A DNA stretch of 64,000 nt from Conus ventricosus (Eukaryota > Mollusca > Gastropoda > Neogastropoda > Conidae): assembly GCA_018398815.1 (NCBI GenBank), contig CM031618.1:48346813-48410812 (forward strand). Reading direction: 5' to 3'. This document shows, piece by piece, positions 24,837-35,332 of this stretch. The notes below the pieces were generated by a model. It worked only from the letters and a program-made list of their open reading frames with translations, ran no database searches and was not told where the DNA came from. The position numbers and the translations under genes were made by a program. Each line of letters opens with the position of its first letter. The stretch's first letter is position 1.

Positions 24837-25139
24837 TAAGCTGTGCATTAAAAAAGCAAAAAAAAAAACAAACAACAACAACAACCGATCTACTTCAAGT
24901 TGCTAACGCGGTTTTCTTTCACGCCTAATCAGATGGAAAGACTCCTGTGCTCTCACTTTTTTTGATGGGTGATACATTTATTCTTTTACAGGAGAAAGAT
25001 TTTAAGCCTCCATTCAATCACGACACCCATTTAGGGTTTTGTGCGAAGAAGGAGAGGAAAAAAGCTGGTCCAGACTGTTTTATATCCTTCGATTCTCTCT
25101 TCTTTTACGTGGATGAGTTATCTACTGGGCACTCTTTCT

Positions 25140-25690
25140 ACCACAGATGTGGGGTGAGACTAATTTGTCCTATCGTAGGTCTGCGTGACAAAACGATTGT
25201 GACTATACACCAGACCATGTGGGTGACAGATGACTACGTGATAAACATTTGTGACGCTACACCAACATGATGGGCGACAGCACACTTTCCTTTTATAGGT
25301 CTGCGTGACAAACGTTTGTGACCCTACACCTGGACAGGTGAAGTGACACCAGACTTTCTGTTATAGGCCCACGCTAACAAAACAAACGTGAACTACACCA
25401 GACATGGGGTGAGACAAAAAGACTTGCCTTTCATAGGCCTACGGACAAAACAAAACTGACTCTACTCCGGACATGTGGGTGGGCAGACTGCCTAATTATA
25501 GGCCTTACGTGACAAAACAATGTCACCTTTACCACACCTGTGGAGTAACAGACAATGTCTTATCATAGGCCAGCGTGACGAACATATGTGACTGAACACC
25601 AGACATATATGTGGACAGCGTCTTTTCTGTCATAGGTCTACGTGACGAAAAACGATTATGACTCTACACCAGACATGTGGGTAACAGCTG
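25140..25690. repeat. Tandem repeat, about 75-bp unit, about 7 copies
   Basis: Each unit carries ATAGGTCTGCGTGACAAAAC, then TGTGACTCTACACCAGACAT, then GTGGGTGACAGAC. Copies vary by substitution and short indels. No coding signal; the open frame at 24947-25270 only runs into the first units. Confidence 0.9.
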
Positions 25691-25845
25691 TCTCGCGCGC
25701 CCGCACACGATGTGCGCGTATGTGCATTTACCCTCTCTCTTCCCTCTGTTTTTGTTTGTTGGTGGTTTTGGTTTCCTTGTTTGTTTTCGGCCTATTTCGC
25801 CTTTTTCTTTCTCACTGTCCTTTATTTTCTAAAAAGTGAAAAAAA

Positions 25846-27192
25846 TTAATGCTTATAGATTTCCTGGAGAATGAGTTGTCTCTCTGCCCTCTTTTGGATG
25901 TTTGATCTGCGATTTCTTGCATATTTGACGGACAGTTCACATACCCAGTAAATCAGCGCGAAGAACAATGTCCAACATGAGACGCTTTCATGTGGAATCC
26001 ACAGTGACTGCAGACAGTGTGGATTTATGCAGCGGGTCAGTGCTGACACCTTATCACCCCATTGTGTTTGTCTCCGTCGGGCACACTGACAAATGTGGGA
26101 CAAAGAACACCAACTCTTGGATAAGGAACGTACCAAAAGTCGAAACAGTGACTCATCTGAACCTGACTTCTTCAGCCTTTCAGTCTTCTTGGTGAGAGTA
26201 GCATAAATTGAGTACTCAGACGTTACAAAAGGGATGCTTGCGTACGAACATACGCTCCATACGAGAAAGTCGGATACCTCGATCTGGATGTTGGCCTTCC
26301 AAATGCATTGTGTCTGTTCGGATTGTTGGCAATTTCATGATCCTGCTGATCATTGCACCGCTCCCTGCGGTCCCACGTCCGCGCGTGGTTCTTTCAAGTT
26401 CTGGCCTGGTTCGACCAGATTGGCGTTGATTATCGGCCCCCTGTGCTTCTTGATCAGCATAAGGTTCGACCTTGCCCAGCTCCACAGTGTTGGGCCCTGG
26501 CAGTGTAAGGAGTTTACTATGATACGTTACATGACGGCAGCACTGTCTCCCTGGATGCTGGTGTCTCTCTCTACGCTGAGCGCAGCGTTCTGTGCTCGTG
26601 GCAACTCCGTGGTAACGCTGGTGTGACGAAGAGGATGTCGCGAGTGCACCGCTGGTGTCGTGGGTGGGACCGGTTGTCGTGGTTTGATCCACTGTCACGT
26701 TCTCTATGCGGTTATGATTAGGACATGTCACTGGAAGTGCTGTGACAATGATGTGTCAGTAAAGGTTACATCGTGGTTTACGACAAAGTGTCGGCCTTCG
26801 GATTGGACTTGATGGAATGTAATTTCTACTTTCCTGTTGTGGGGGATCACCAACAGTGTCCTTCTCTGGCGCTCACAACAGGTGCCCGTCTTTCTGTACA
26901 ACAAACTGCCCAGGATTCCAGACAACAGAAAAGTGACGTCGCTGACTGTCACTTGATTGCCACAAGTATGGCATTCTGCTACTGACAACACCATAGCAGT
27001 GTATTTGATCGTGTCTCCTATGCCGACGGGACGGACCCCATCGTGGTGGGCCAGTACAATGTCTTCCAATCGGTCGCCAACAATTTGGTGTACTTCAACA
27101 GCTCCATTAAATTCTCCTTGTATTGCTGACAGGCGCAAGTTCCGGGGCAGAGTTTTAAAAAGATGGTGATCCAGTTCCTTGGTCTGTTCCAA
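25846..27192 (-). other. Unrecognised coding-like region
   Basis: Minus-strand open frames of 154 codons (26728-27192), 171 codons (26216-26731, next frame) and 96 codons (25846-26136) lie end to end. The last ends with a hydrophobic stretch (about residues 55-70) followed by basic residues, like a membrane anchor. However, the plus strand also has frames of 130 and 70 codons across the same DNA, so the coding strand is unsure. I recognise no family. A decayed gene, a transposon segment, or chance openness of GC-rich DNA are all possible. Confidence 0.25.
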
Positions 27193-27627
27193 TAAGGGGA
27201 CCCATTAGTGAAGTCAGGTTAGGGACAGATCTCCTCACCAATAACAACGATGCGATCTATGCTGTCTTGTGGGTGAAAGCAGTGATGGATACAGGAGGCG
27301 GGTGACGGCCCGCTGCCACTGACTGGCCCTCTGAGCACGGTGATGATCACACTATCACGTGGTCTTAACGACGGCTGCCGAATAGTTCTGTTCATTAAAG
27401 TTTCAAAAACAAGAAAAAGACTTGCTTTTTTTCATTCAAGCTTGGTTTAAAAAGTAGATTTAATCCGCAAACAATGTATGTATCTAATGAATGACTGACT
27501 GAAACATGTGAGTGAATGTATTAAACAAAATCGACCGCTAAAGAAACATTAAGATTATTGAACAAACGTGTGTCACAATATGTGGACGTTGTTTGAGTAA
27601 GTGTGCTTACTGTATGTATTTTTGTAT

Positions 27628-27792
27628 GTGTGTGCGCTGTGCGTGTGTGCGTTGCGTGCGTGCGTGCGTGCGTGCGTGTGTGTGTGTGTGTGTGTGTTGT
27701 GTGTCGTGTGTGTGTGTGTGTGTGTTTGTGTGGTTGTGTGTGGTGTGTGTGTGTGCTGTGTGTGTGTGTGTGTGTGTGTTGGGTGTGTGTGG
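27628..27792. repeat. (GT)n microsatellite, interrupted
   Basis: GT/TGCG repeat with short interruptions. Confidence 0.95.
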
Positions 27793-28292
27793 TGTACTTA
27801 CTTGAAGAGATACTTTGGTGGAAAAGCTTAGATTCAGAACAACTCTCGTTTTGTTCTGGCCATCACGCAATGCTTTAGGATGCAGTTGTCAGCGGAAAAT
27901 ACATGAACAAACCGTAAACAATAATTAAAGATTGGGCGGAAACCACATAAGTGCTGTACACAATGGTCAACCCGCTCTGGGAAACAGCACTAACGCACAG
28001 GTATGGATGTTGGTTTCTACCTTATATATATATATTACTTTATACCATATTCCTTTTTACATTTCCTTCTTATATGCTAGGCTTCATGATAATTAAATTT
28101 CATCAAGACATAGATATATATATATATTACCTTCCTGAAGAGTCCGATCCAGCGGTCGAATAGGCACTCTGAGCAGGCAATACGAAAAGTTCTCTCTGCA
28201 AGATGGGTTGAAATCTGTCTCCTAGGCTGCTAGTTGAAGGTTTTTTTTTTTTATTTGTACATATTTCCGTGGTTTTTCAATCTCATTTTTTC

Positions 28293-28316
28293 ACCCCCCC
28301 CCCCCCCCCCCCCCCC
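28293..28316. repeat. Poly-C run
   Basis: 24 consecutive C, in otherwise clean sequence. Confidence 0.95.
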
Positions 28317-28503
28317 TTCTGGCTTTTTGTTTTCTTTTTTCGAATCTTGTGCTAAGTGTAATATATTGTTGGAGGACATGTTAGCCTGCACTTGTTTTCT
28401 CCCACTACTAAATTGATTTCAACAGCAACACACACACAAACATCACAAACATTTATATTATTATATTTTTTTTCCCACCAATACATTCATAAAGCCTGGG
28501 AGC

Positions 28504-28504
28504 T

Positions 28505-28543
<39 letters not shown>

Positions 28544-29037
28544 ATGAATAACCTGCGACTGGGCCCTTTGGCTGCGGGACAGGCCACTGTATCATTGTAC
28601 CAGTGTTGTGTGTGTGTAGATGGACGTCAGACGTGGTACTACTATGACACTTCGCAGTTTGCCTCCTTCGATCCAGAACGAATATAGACCCAGTCCTGTG
28701 GACAGGTTGGTTCACAGTGCCCTTCGTGAGATGGTGGGGGCGGGGGCGGGGCAGGGGAGAGGAGAAAGAAGAGTGGGGGGGGGTCTGTAAGCTGGGCATG
28801 CTGGACCTGTTTGTTGGAAAACTTCTCTAGACATCTTCAGACGCTTTTCAGCTTTCTTTCTTGCCAGACAGCCCAAGCAGCGGAGACTTCTCCAAGAGAG
28901 AGTGAGAGGGAGAATGAGAGGAGAGAGAGGACGAGAGACGAGAGAGAGAGAGAGAGTGAGAGCGAGAGAGAGAGAAGCAGCGGAAGCCCTTTGCCAAGAC
29001 AGAGAAGAGGAGAGAGAGTGAGAGAGAGAGAGGATCG
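28504..29037. repeat. CT block and GA block around unassigned sequence
   Basis: CT repeat at 28504-28544 and an interrupted GA repeat at 28896-29037. Inside the GA block is the motif GCGGAAGCCCTTTGCCAAGA (about 28979-28998), which recurs in the GA arrays at 35230-35350 and 37205. The 350 bp between the blocks show no gene. Confidence 0.8.
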
Positions 29038-29237
29038 AGCACTGACATGACCACCTGACACAGTTTTATTGCCAATAGCAAACCAAGCCCTGTTGGCAAG
29101 GGGGTTACAAATTTCAGGATGAACCTAATTCATTAACAGCATGCGTAAATATATGCCATTCAGACAAAAAGACATAGAAATCGAAACTGTATAAACAGAA
29201 ATTCAAATATACAATCGGCAACACAAACGTTTGCGGA

Positions 29238-29317
29238 TACAAACACACTCACACACATACACCTCACGTGCGCACGTGGCGCACGCGCGCGCGATGCGTC
29301 ACACCACACACACACAC

Positions 29318-29351
<34 letters not shown>

Positions 29352-29403
29352 ACACCACACCACACCACACCACACACACAACACAACACACTCACTCACT
29401 CAT
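29238..29403. repeat. (CA)n microsatellite
   Basis: CA repeat with GC-rich and CACAC variations. It lies just past the 3' end of the minus-strand LINE and could be its 3' tail or the insertion target. Confidence 0.9.
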
Positions 29404-29479
29404 CTGCACACTTCAGAAATCTTATTGTCTTCCAACCATCAAGCCATGAAAAAATTCAGAAAAGCGTACACAGTGGAAT

Positions 29480-30559
29480 TCATCCATCGTCACACCGTTT
29501 GGCTCACAAATTGTTTAGATCTTCTTTCTTCGAAATCACAAGCTTCTGCTATATATCTTGCAAATGATAATGTATTTTGTTCATTCCTTACTAGATAGAA
29601 TTGCTACGAGGGCTTTTCTTTGAGCAGCTGGCTCCCTGAAAAATTTACATATTACTTCGAATATCTGCCGTAAGCAGGACAATCCAAAAACAAAAAGCAC
29701 TTCATCTTCACTGTTTGGATTCCCTCTACACACATGGGGCATGCTTTATTGTCCGATGTCGAACCATTTTCTGTTTGCATTGAGGCCCCAGTGTTCTTAG
29801 TTAGAAATTTTGTTAAATTATATTTATGCCATTTATTTTGTAATATACATGAAATAACACACTTTCCATTTCCAAACTACTTTTAATGAGAGAAAAACAT
29901 TCATATTTGACGTTTCCATCCATGCTGGAATGCATGTTTTGTCTGTAAGAACAAAAATTAAACGATCAGTAAATTCGGATATGAAACCTCGCTGATTGCC
30001 ACCCCAGGACAAAGCAGACGATCCAAAACATTTTTGTTTAGTACTTTCTTTACACGAGATACCCAGTTAAATTTTCCATATTGTGTAGTAGAAAAAGCAT
30101 TCATTGCTGGTTAAGAGTACAGGTGGTAGGTAAATGAACTAGATCTTAAACAGTTTTAATTGATTTGATATATGTTCGTATTAACCGAGGATATTCGACC
30201 ACTTCACCTAAACTATCTTATTTGTGAATGTAACGGCACACGATAACACGTTTTATTGCATAAGTATGAACTTTTTCCATGTGGGCGTTTATCCAACAGA
30301 CCCCACACCTCAGATGCGTATGTCAGGATTGTTGTATCTGGGGTGCCGAATAATTTCAAAACATGAACCCCATCCAACTGAATTCAGTATTTCTAATTGT
30401 TCTTAAAAGTCAATGACCCCTCTCTTTCCTTTCCTACACGTCTACAGCCCGCATGTATTTAAGCTTCATTTTGTGGGAAATAAAATATACCTAGATATTT
30501 ATTACTATTTTGTCACTTTGACTTCTGATCTGCGTTTATAGCTAACCATTGTTCATGTG
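29480..30559 (-). pseudogene. LINE C-terminal region with CPMC cysteine cluster
   Basis: After the palm come a KYLGIFYF motif (about 30485-30510), an EKVHTYAIKR motif (about 30245-30280), a NWVSRVKKVL segment (about 30040-30075) and ACPMC with a later Cys (about 29690-29745). Such a C-terminal Cys/His group is common in LINEs. Frames are broken. The 3' end is placed before the CA repeat. Confidence 0.65.
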
Positions 30560-31950
30560 GTGACTAAATGCCCTTCATTTCTAAAAACCATGATATTAGT
30601 TTTACTTAGATTTACAGTCAGTTGTAATCTATCAGATACCTTTTTAAAGTGGTCTCCAACTGTTTCTGCAAACAACAGGTGTATTCAGAAAGGAGAACAA
30701 CATCATCAGCAAACAACATAAAAATATGCTCAGTAGCCCCTGGGAAAACATTTGTATCCCATGCTTCCATTCTCTGAAATATCTACAGCAAGCACGTTAC
30801 TGAGGGAAAAAAGCAATAATTGGGAATGAGAAGACATCTTGGTTTTCCACCACGTGGACAATTGCAATAATCTGAATATAAATGCCTTTATCACGAACAC
30901 ATGCAAGAACGGCATCAAACATTCCTCGCACGGCTGCATTCAAATTCCCATTCACACCACTTTTCCTTCAAAAATTCCACAAAACATTTCCTGTTCACAG
31001 AATCAAAAGCTTTCTGGAAATTCAACTAAGGCAACATACAATTTTGTCTGTTACCAGGTATTTCTGAATAAGGATACAATGTTCCTATGTGGTCTATTGT
31101 GCTATATCCAGACGAAATCCAGCTTGTTCTATCAGTAATTGTCTCTTCTCTTTCTGCACAAAGCCGTTATCTTTTATTAAGATTATGAGTATAAATTTTA
31201 ATGAAAGTACTGTCAGTGCAATTGCCTCGGTAATTATCGGGATTGTTATTGTCTCCTTTTTTGGGAAGAGGGATATTATTATCGATTTTGACCATGTCTC
31301 CGAGAAAGATTCCTTTATCGAAACAGCGAGTTAAACAGGCTGCTTACTATGAATCATAACAATAGAGTTGGCACGTTTGAACATTTCACAAACAACAACC
31401 CTTATCGGACCTGCGCTTTTGCCACATTTCATTACGATTTATGCCGTTATGACCTCATCTCTGTTTATCACACTATTGAATAATGGTTCTGTAAATAGTC
31501 TTCACTGTCTATCTCTATATTTGAGTGTTCGGAATCATTGTTAAAGCCATGGACTACTTCAAAAAATGATCATGCCAGCTGCTGTGAGGTAATTTCGTTA
31601 TAGGATCACGGTTTCCACTTATTGATCTAATTGTTGACCAGGGAATAGTTTGAAAAGTCATGAACTGATTTTTTAGCTTGTCTAATCGTTTCTCATCGAA
31701 TTCTCTTTCTTCTTCTCTTTTCATTGTTGTTGTATTCCTTTCTTTTCCTTAACATACAGCCGTTTTACGTTCTTCTCAATGTGTTTATTAATCTAGCTCT
31801 TTGATATTGCTCTCAAGCATCTTTTGACAATTCTTTTCTTTCTTCACCTCGCTGTCAAACCCAGTCATTCCGTGTCTTCTCTCTTCTTTTCCCCACAAGA
31901 TTCACCATACAACCAGCAGCCACTACATAAAGTGTTCACAAAAATTCGAC
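30560..31950 (-). pseudogene. LINE reverse transcriptase domain
   Basis: Minus-strand motifs include SKSIIISLFPKK (about 31255-31290), EQAGFR near 31115, a KAFDS-like motif A remnant near 31000, GVNGNLNAAVRGMF (about 30920-30960), the catalytic FADD at 30702-30713, and LQLTVNLSKTNIMVF (about 30585-30630) after it. These are fingers, palm and thumb-side motifs in correct order. Several stops and frame changes make it inactive as written. Confidence 0.8.
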
Positions 31951-32579
31951 CAGTTGTTAATAACGATTAAGGAATTGCGTGGCCTATCAATACATTTTTT
32001 TAAACTTTCTGAGCTTAGTTCATCCAAATATGTTTCCGCACATTCTTCAGACCCTATAATGCGCTCTCTTCGCAAAGACACTGGACATTCTTTCTTTTTT
32101 CTCAGTACTACCAATTTTCCATTTCATTTCCAAAGGCAAATGCCCAAGAAAACAAAACAGTCCGTACATTCATACTGGCAATGTTGAGTAGTAAGTCTTG
32201 TGGCACATAAAATAATCAATAACAGTGCTACACGGGGCGACACAAAGGTGAATTCTCCTTTTGAAGTGTCCCCATATTGTTCATTCACAATTTCAACGTT
32301 CAAACATGAAACATAAATCCAATAGAGGATTTACCAAATTATTTATGAACAAGTCTTTAGAACAATCGCACTAAAGCATTTTTTACGTGTTCTTACACAA
32401 TTACGGGACTATTGTTAGTGTCACACTTATCATCAACACGCCCCCCCCGTCATCATCAGCAACATCAACTCTCATCACTGTCAGCAACAGACTAGCTGCT
32501 ACCACAGTGTTCATTCATCAACATCATCATCATCATTAAACATAATAACATATTACTCATTCATTCTCAACACTCGAAA

Positions 32580-33113
32580 GAAAGAATATTCTTCAGGTTT
32601 GGGTTGTTTGGCGGCCTTTGCGGGCATTTAGGTCGCCAAATATGAGGATATTTAAATCATTATTTTCAGTTATTTCCAGCAAAGTTTCTTCCAATCACAA
32701 AAATTCATCTATTGATGCCTGAGTGATTGTTTTATCGATCCTCCCTCAGGCACCAACATAACTATGCAAACAATCAATACAATCTTTGTTTACATAAAGA
32801 CTTTTTTGTTTTTTTTTTACTTTTAAAACGACATTGTTTGTCACAATTAACACTGATCTGGGTCAACTGTTTTTATAGGTTTTCCTGATCCCATTAAAAG
32901 AAAACGCACCAGAATTACGACTTACTTCGACAATTCTAGCAGGTTGCATGGACTTCGCAAGTCGTGAAAAATAACCCCCAGAGGAAAAATCAATTTTCTT
33001 GTCAGATTAACGTTTCAGTTAGACATACGAAATCAAAAGCTATTTACATAATTTTTAAAGGATACATCACCTAGTTTACTATAAAGATTTTCAACATTGT
33101 AGTTAAGAACTGT
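32580..33113 (-). pseudogene. LINE apurinic-type endonuclease domain
   Basis: Motifs in order on the minus strand are VLNYNVENLYSKL (from about 33099), a CLTETF-like motif (about 33010-33030, after a frame break), a SIDEFL...LEETLLEI segment (about 32670-32720) and ILIFGDLNARKG (about 32608-32643). The Asn, Glu and Asp-x-Asn positions are those used for metal binding and catalysis in this family. It nicks target DNA for target-primed reverse transcription. It is broken by several stops and frameshifts. Confidence 0.75.
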
Positions 33114-34099
33114 TATTTCTTTACCTGATGGTCTTGCCTGTCTATTTCGAATTGTTTTTGAACGCTGAGACTGTTTCATTTCCAGTTTTTTTACCAGAAA
33201 AGTGTGTAATCCGTCTGTGGCACGTACCACTTCCTCGCACTTGCACTTTGCGTGGTCCACTCTCCAGGCAACGTCGTGACTGCTGCTGTCGCAGTGCAGG
33301 GTGTTCTCCTGCCTGCTGCACCACGCACACACTGAGAAATATCCCCCTGACACGTGATGATGTGAACCGGCCGTGGAAATCCTGCCACTGCCAGGCGAAC
33401 AGTCCACTAGGACTCTGCTGCAATAGTTTTCTCCACTGAAAGCAAGGCCCTGGCTTGACGGTTGAAGGGTCACACACCACCACTGCTGCTCTTGCAGGGA
33501 AGGACCGGTCACAGCTTCCCCCTGACGTCACGTTGACTCGTAGGAAACACTCCTGTCATCGCACACGCAAAGGCCGCGTTCTTTTGACGCCCCCGCCACC
33601 AACTGTTTCGCTGCCTTCGATGGCTGGTCATTGGTTGTTGACCGTCCCAGTGACGGAGGGGAATCCCCGGTATCACGCCTTCTCTCGTGCACCGGCTGCT
33701 AAACTTTCCGATCGTACCAAGCCGTCGTCGTGTTGATGTCACCACGAGTCGCGTCGTCGCTTGCCACCTCGGCATATGGATCGGGATCGGGTCTGCGTGG
33801 TCCGATGGTCATTGCCTCTGACCAAAATTGCTGCTTTTCCCTCTTGCTTTGCCTTCGCCACTATCTCTGCTGTCTCTGGTCAGCTCATTTGCCAGCCTGA
33901 CAGCCTTTCTGTTCTAGTTCATGGCGAATTCGCGATGCGAATCAATTCCATTTGTGTCTTTCCATTGCGAAATTTTCCACGATCATTGTTTTCGGCCTTC
34001 GCCAGTCTTCTCTGACCTACCCTGTGAGCAGGGACAATTGTCTCTACTTTCCATGTTTTGTGACCATGACATGTTCAAGATGTCCACAACACATCGCGC
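33114..34099 (-). pseudogene. LINE region between ORF1-like segment and endonuclease
   Basis: The minus frame 33033-33512 starts here and runs into the endonuclease. Its first two-thirds contain several Cys and His residues (for example a CAWC...HCDSSSH stretch near 33320-33370) that could be a remnant of a zinc-finger module. A PHD-like finger is known in some LINEs, but this is only suggestive. The rest has no recognisable motif. Confidence 0.35.
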
Positions 34100-34600
34100 A
34101 CAAGTGTCATAATCTTTTTATCGGTTGGGAGGGATTACCAAAAAAACGAAGATTGTCCGCCTCGAAAAATTTCGAGTCTTGTCGAGCTCTTCCGACATCT
34201 GCATTACTTGCTGTTATAGTCCGGACACTTTCACCGACAGATTCCGTGTCTCCCTTCCCTACCCTCTGCCATTCTGTCATTACAGTGATCCAGTTTGCTG
34301 ACAAACTTCTACATGCATTACTGACAGCCTGTTCTGTTCCGGCTTCCACCTGGGCGCACCGATCGTTGATCTCATTTACATTTGTTTGACACTATCCCAG
34401 TTCTGATTTTTAATTGCGACAGTTCGCTGCGAATGAAGAATTTGTTTCTCTTTTGTTCCCTGTCCTGTTTCCATATCTTCTCTGCGAGCATAACAAGATT
34501 TCGTTGCCATTTCAGGGCAAAATGAATACTGCTGTCCTTGTCCGTGTCTGGTCGTGTTGGCGATATCCGAGGATTGTTCGTCACTGTTTCCATGGGAATA
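34100..34600 (-). pseudogene. ORF1-like segment downstream of the 2A motif
   Basis: Two minus-strand pieces (34372-34593 and 34107-34349) encode charged, helix-prone sequence rich in Lys, Gln, Glu and Arg. This suits a coiled-coil LINE ORF1 but has no diagnostic RNA-binding motif. One or more frame breaks separate the pieces. It probably continued toward 33500. Confidence 0.45.
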
Positions 34601-34627
34601 GGGGCCTGGGTTCACTTCAATGTCCCC
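34601..34627 (-). other. 2A ribosome-skipping motif
   Basis: The codons spell GDIEVNPGP, which matches the 2A consensus D(V/I)ExNPGP. In this family peptide-bond formation is skipped between the final Gly and Pro, releasing the upstream peptide. 2A motifs are established near the N-terminus of some animal and trypanosome LINE proteins. Upstream in this frame is a Cys-rich stretch. Dropping one G from the run at about 34622-34626 instead brings in a Leu/Val-rich hydrophobic leader from about 34730, as seen in signal-like 2A sequences. Which frame is native is unresolved. Confidence 0.8.
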
Positions 34628-34740
34628 CACTCTGTAGCAGCTTGTACAGGAGTAATCCCACTGTTGGCGACACAGCACAAAACAAGGACATCGGCACAAG
34701 CAGGCCCACAGTGACCAGATCCTCAGTTTGATGTAGTCGA

Positions 34741-35164
34741 TTGTGTCAAGTAACTTTCACCACTAATATTCTCTGCACATCTTGCAAAAACAATTCGGTT
34801 GTTTCATAAAACAGAGTTTCTCACACACAGCACAGAGAGCGTGAATCACAGCCAACACATGCCAGAAATACAGCACACCAGTGAGAACCTCCAAACTGAC
34901 GTGTCGCACATTCTTCCTCACCTTTCCGCCAAGAACACGGAACGCTGGCACAGTTTTGGCACATGTCAGTTTGCCACAAAAAGTACCGATTCTTGCTCGC
35001 CACAGAGAGTGACAATGTCAATCATTTTTTCAGCACAGATAGCTCACGGGAACACTTCACACGGGTATTTGACCTGATAGGCTGTCCCTTGTCTTAAATT
35101 CACTGCACCACTGAATCAAAAAGGACGGAAGCTAACTTAAACACAGCCTTACTGCGCCATTTTT
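34741..35164. other. Unassigned sequence
   Basis: Open frames up to 92 codons (34799-35077, +) without recognised domains. It may be the 5' untranslated region of the minus-strand LINE. Confidence 0.35.
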
Positions 35165-35332
35165 CTCGTAGAGAGAGAGAGAGAGAGAGGAGAGCGGAGA
35201 GAGATGAGAGAGAGGCGAGAGAGAATCACGCAGCAGAAGCCTTTACCAAGACCACACACACAGAGAGAGGTGAGAGAGGAGAGAGAGAGAGAGTGGAGAG
35301 AGAAGAGAGACGAGAGAGAGAGGAGAGTCACG
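35165..35332. repeat. Interrupted (GA)n array
   Basis: GA repeat containing CAGCAGAAGCCTTTACCAAG (35231-35250) and a related motif again at 35333-35352. Confidence 0.85.

Larger units (their letters stand above)
29460..34740 (-). mobile_element. 2A-bearing non-LTR retrotransposon (LINE), near full length, decayed
   Basis: Read on the minus strand, the parts follow LINE order: a hydrophobic leader and a 2A motif (about 34600-34730), a charged ORF1-like segment (about 34100-34600), an apurinic-type endonuclease (about 32580-33113), a reverse transcriptase with FADD catalytic box (about 30560-31950) and a C-terminal region with a CPMC cysteine pair (about 29480-30560). Frames are interrupted many times. 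The clean surroundings suggest that many breaks are real mutations, but one-base run errors also occur. The clade is not assigned. The 5' boundary was set where coding-like sequence stops. Confidence 0.75.
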
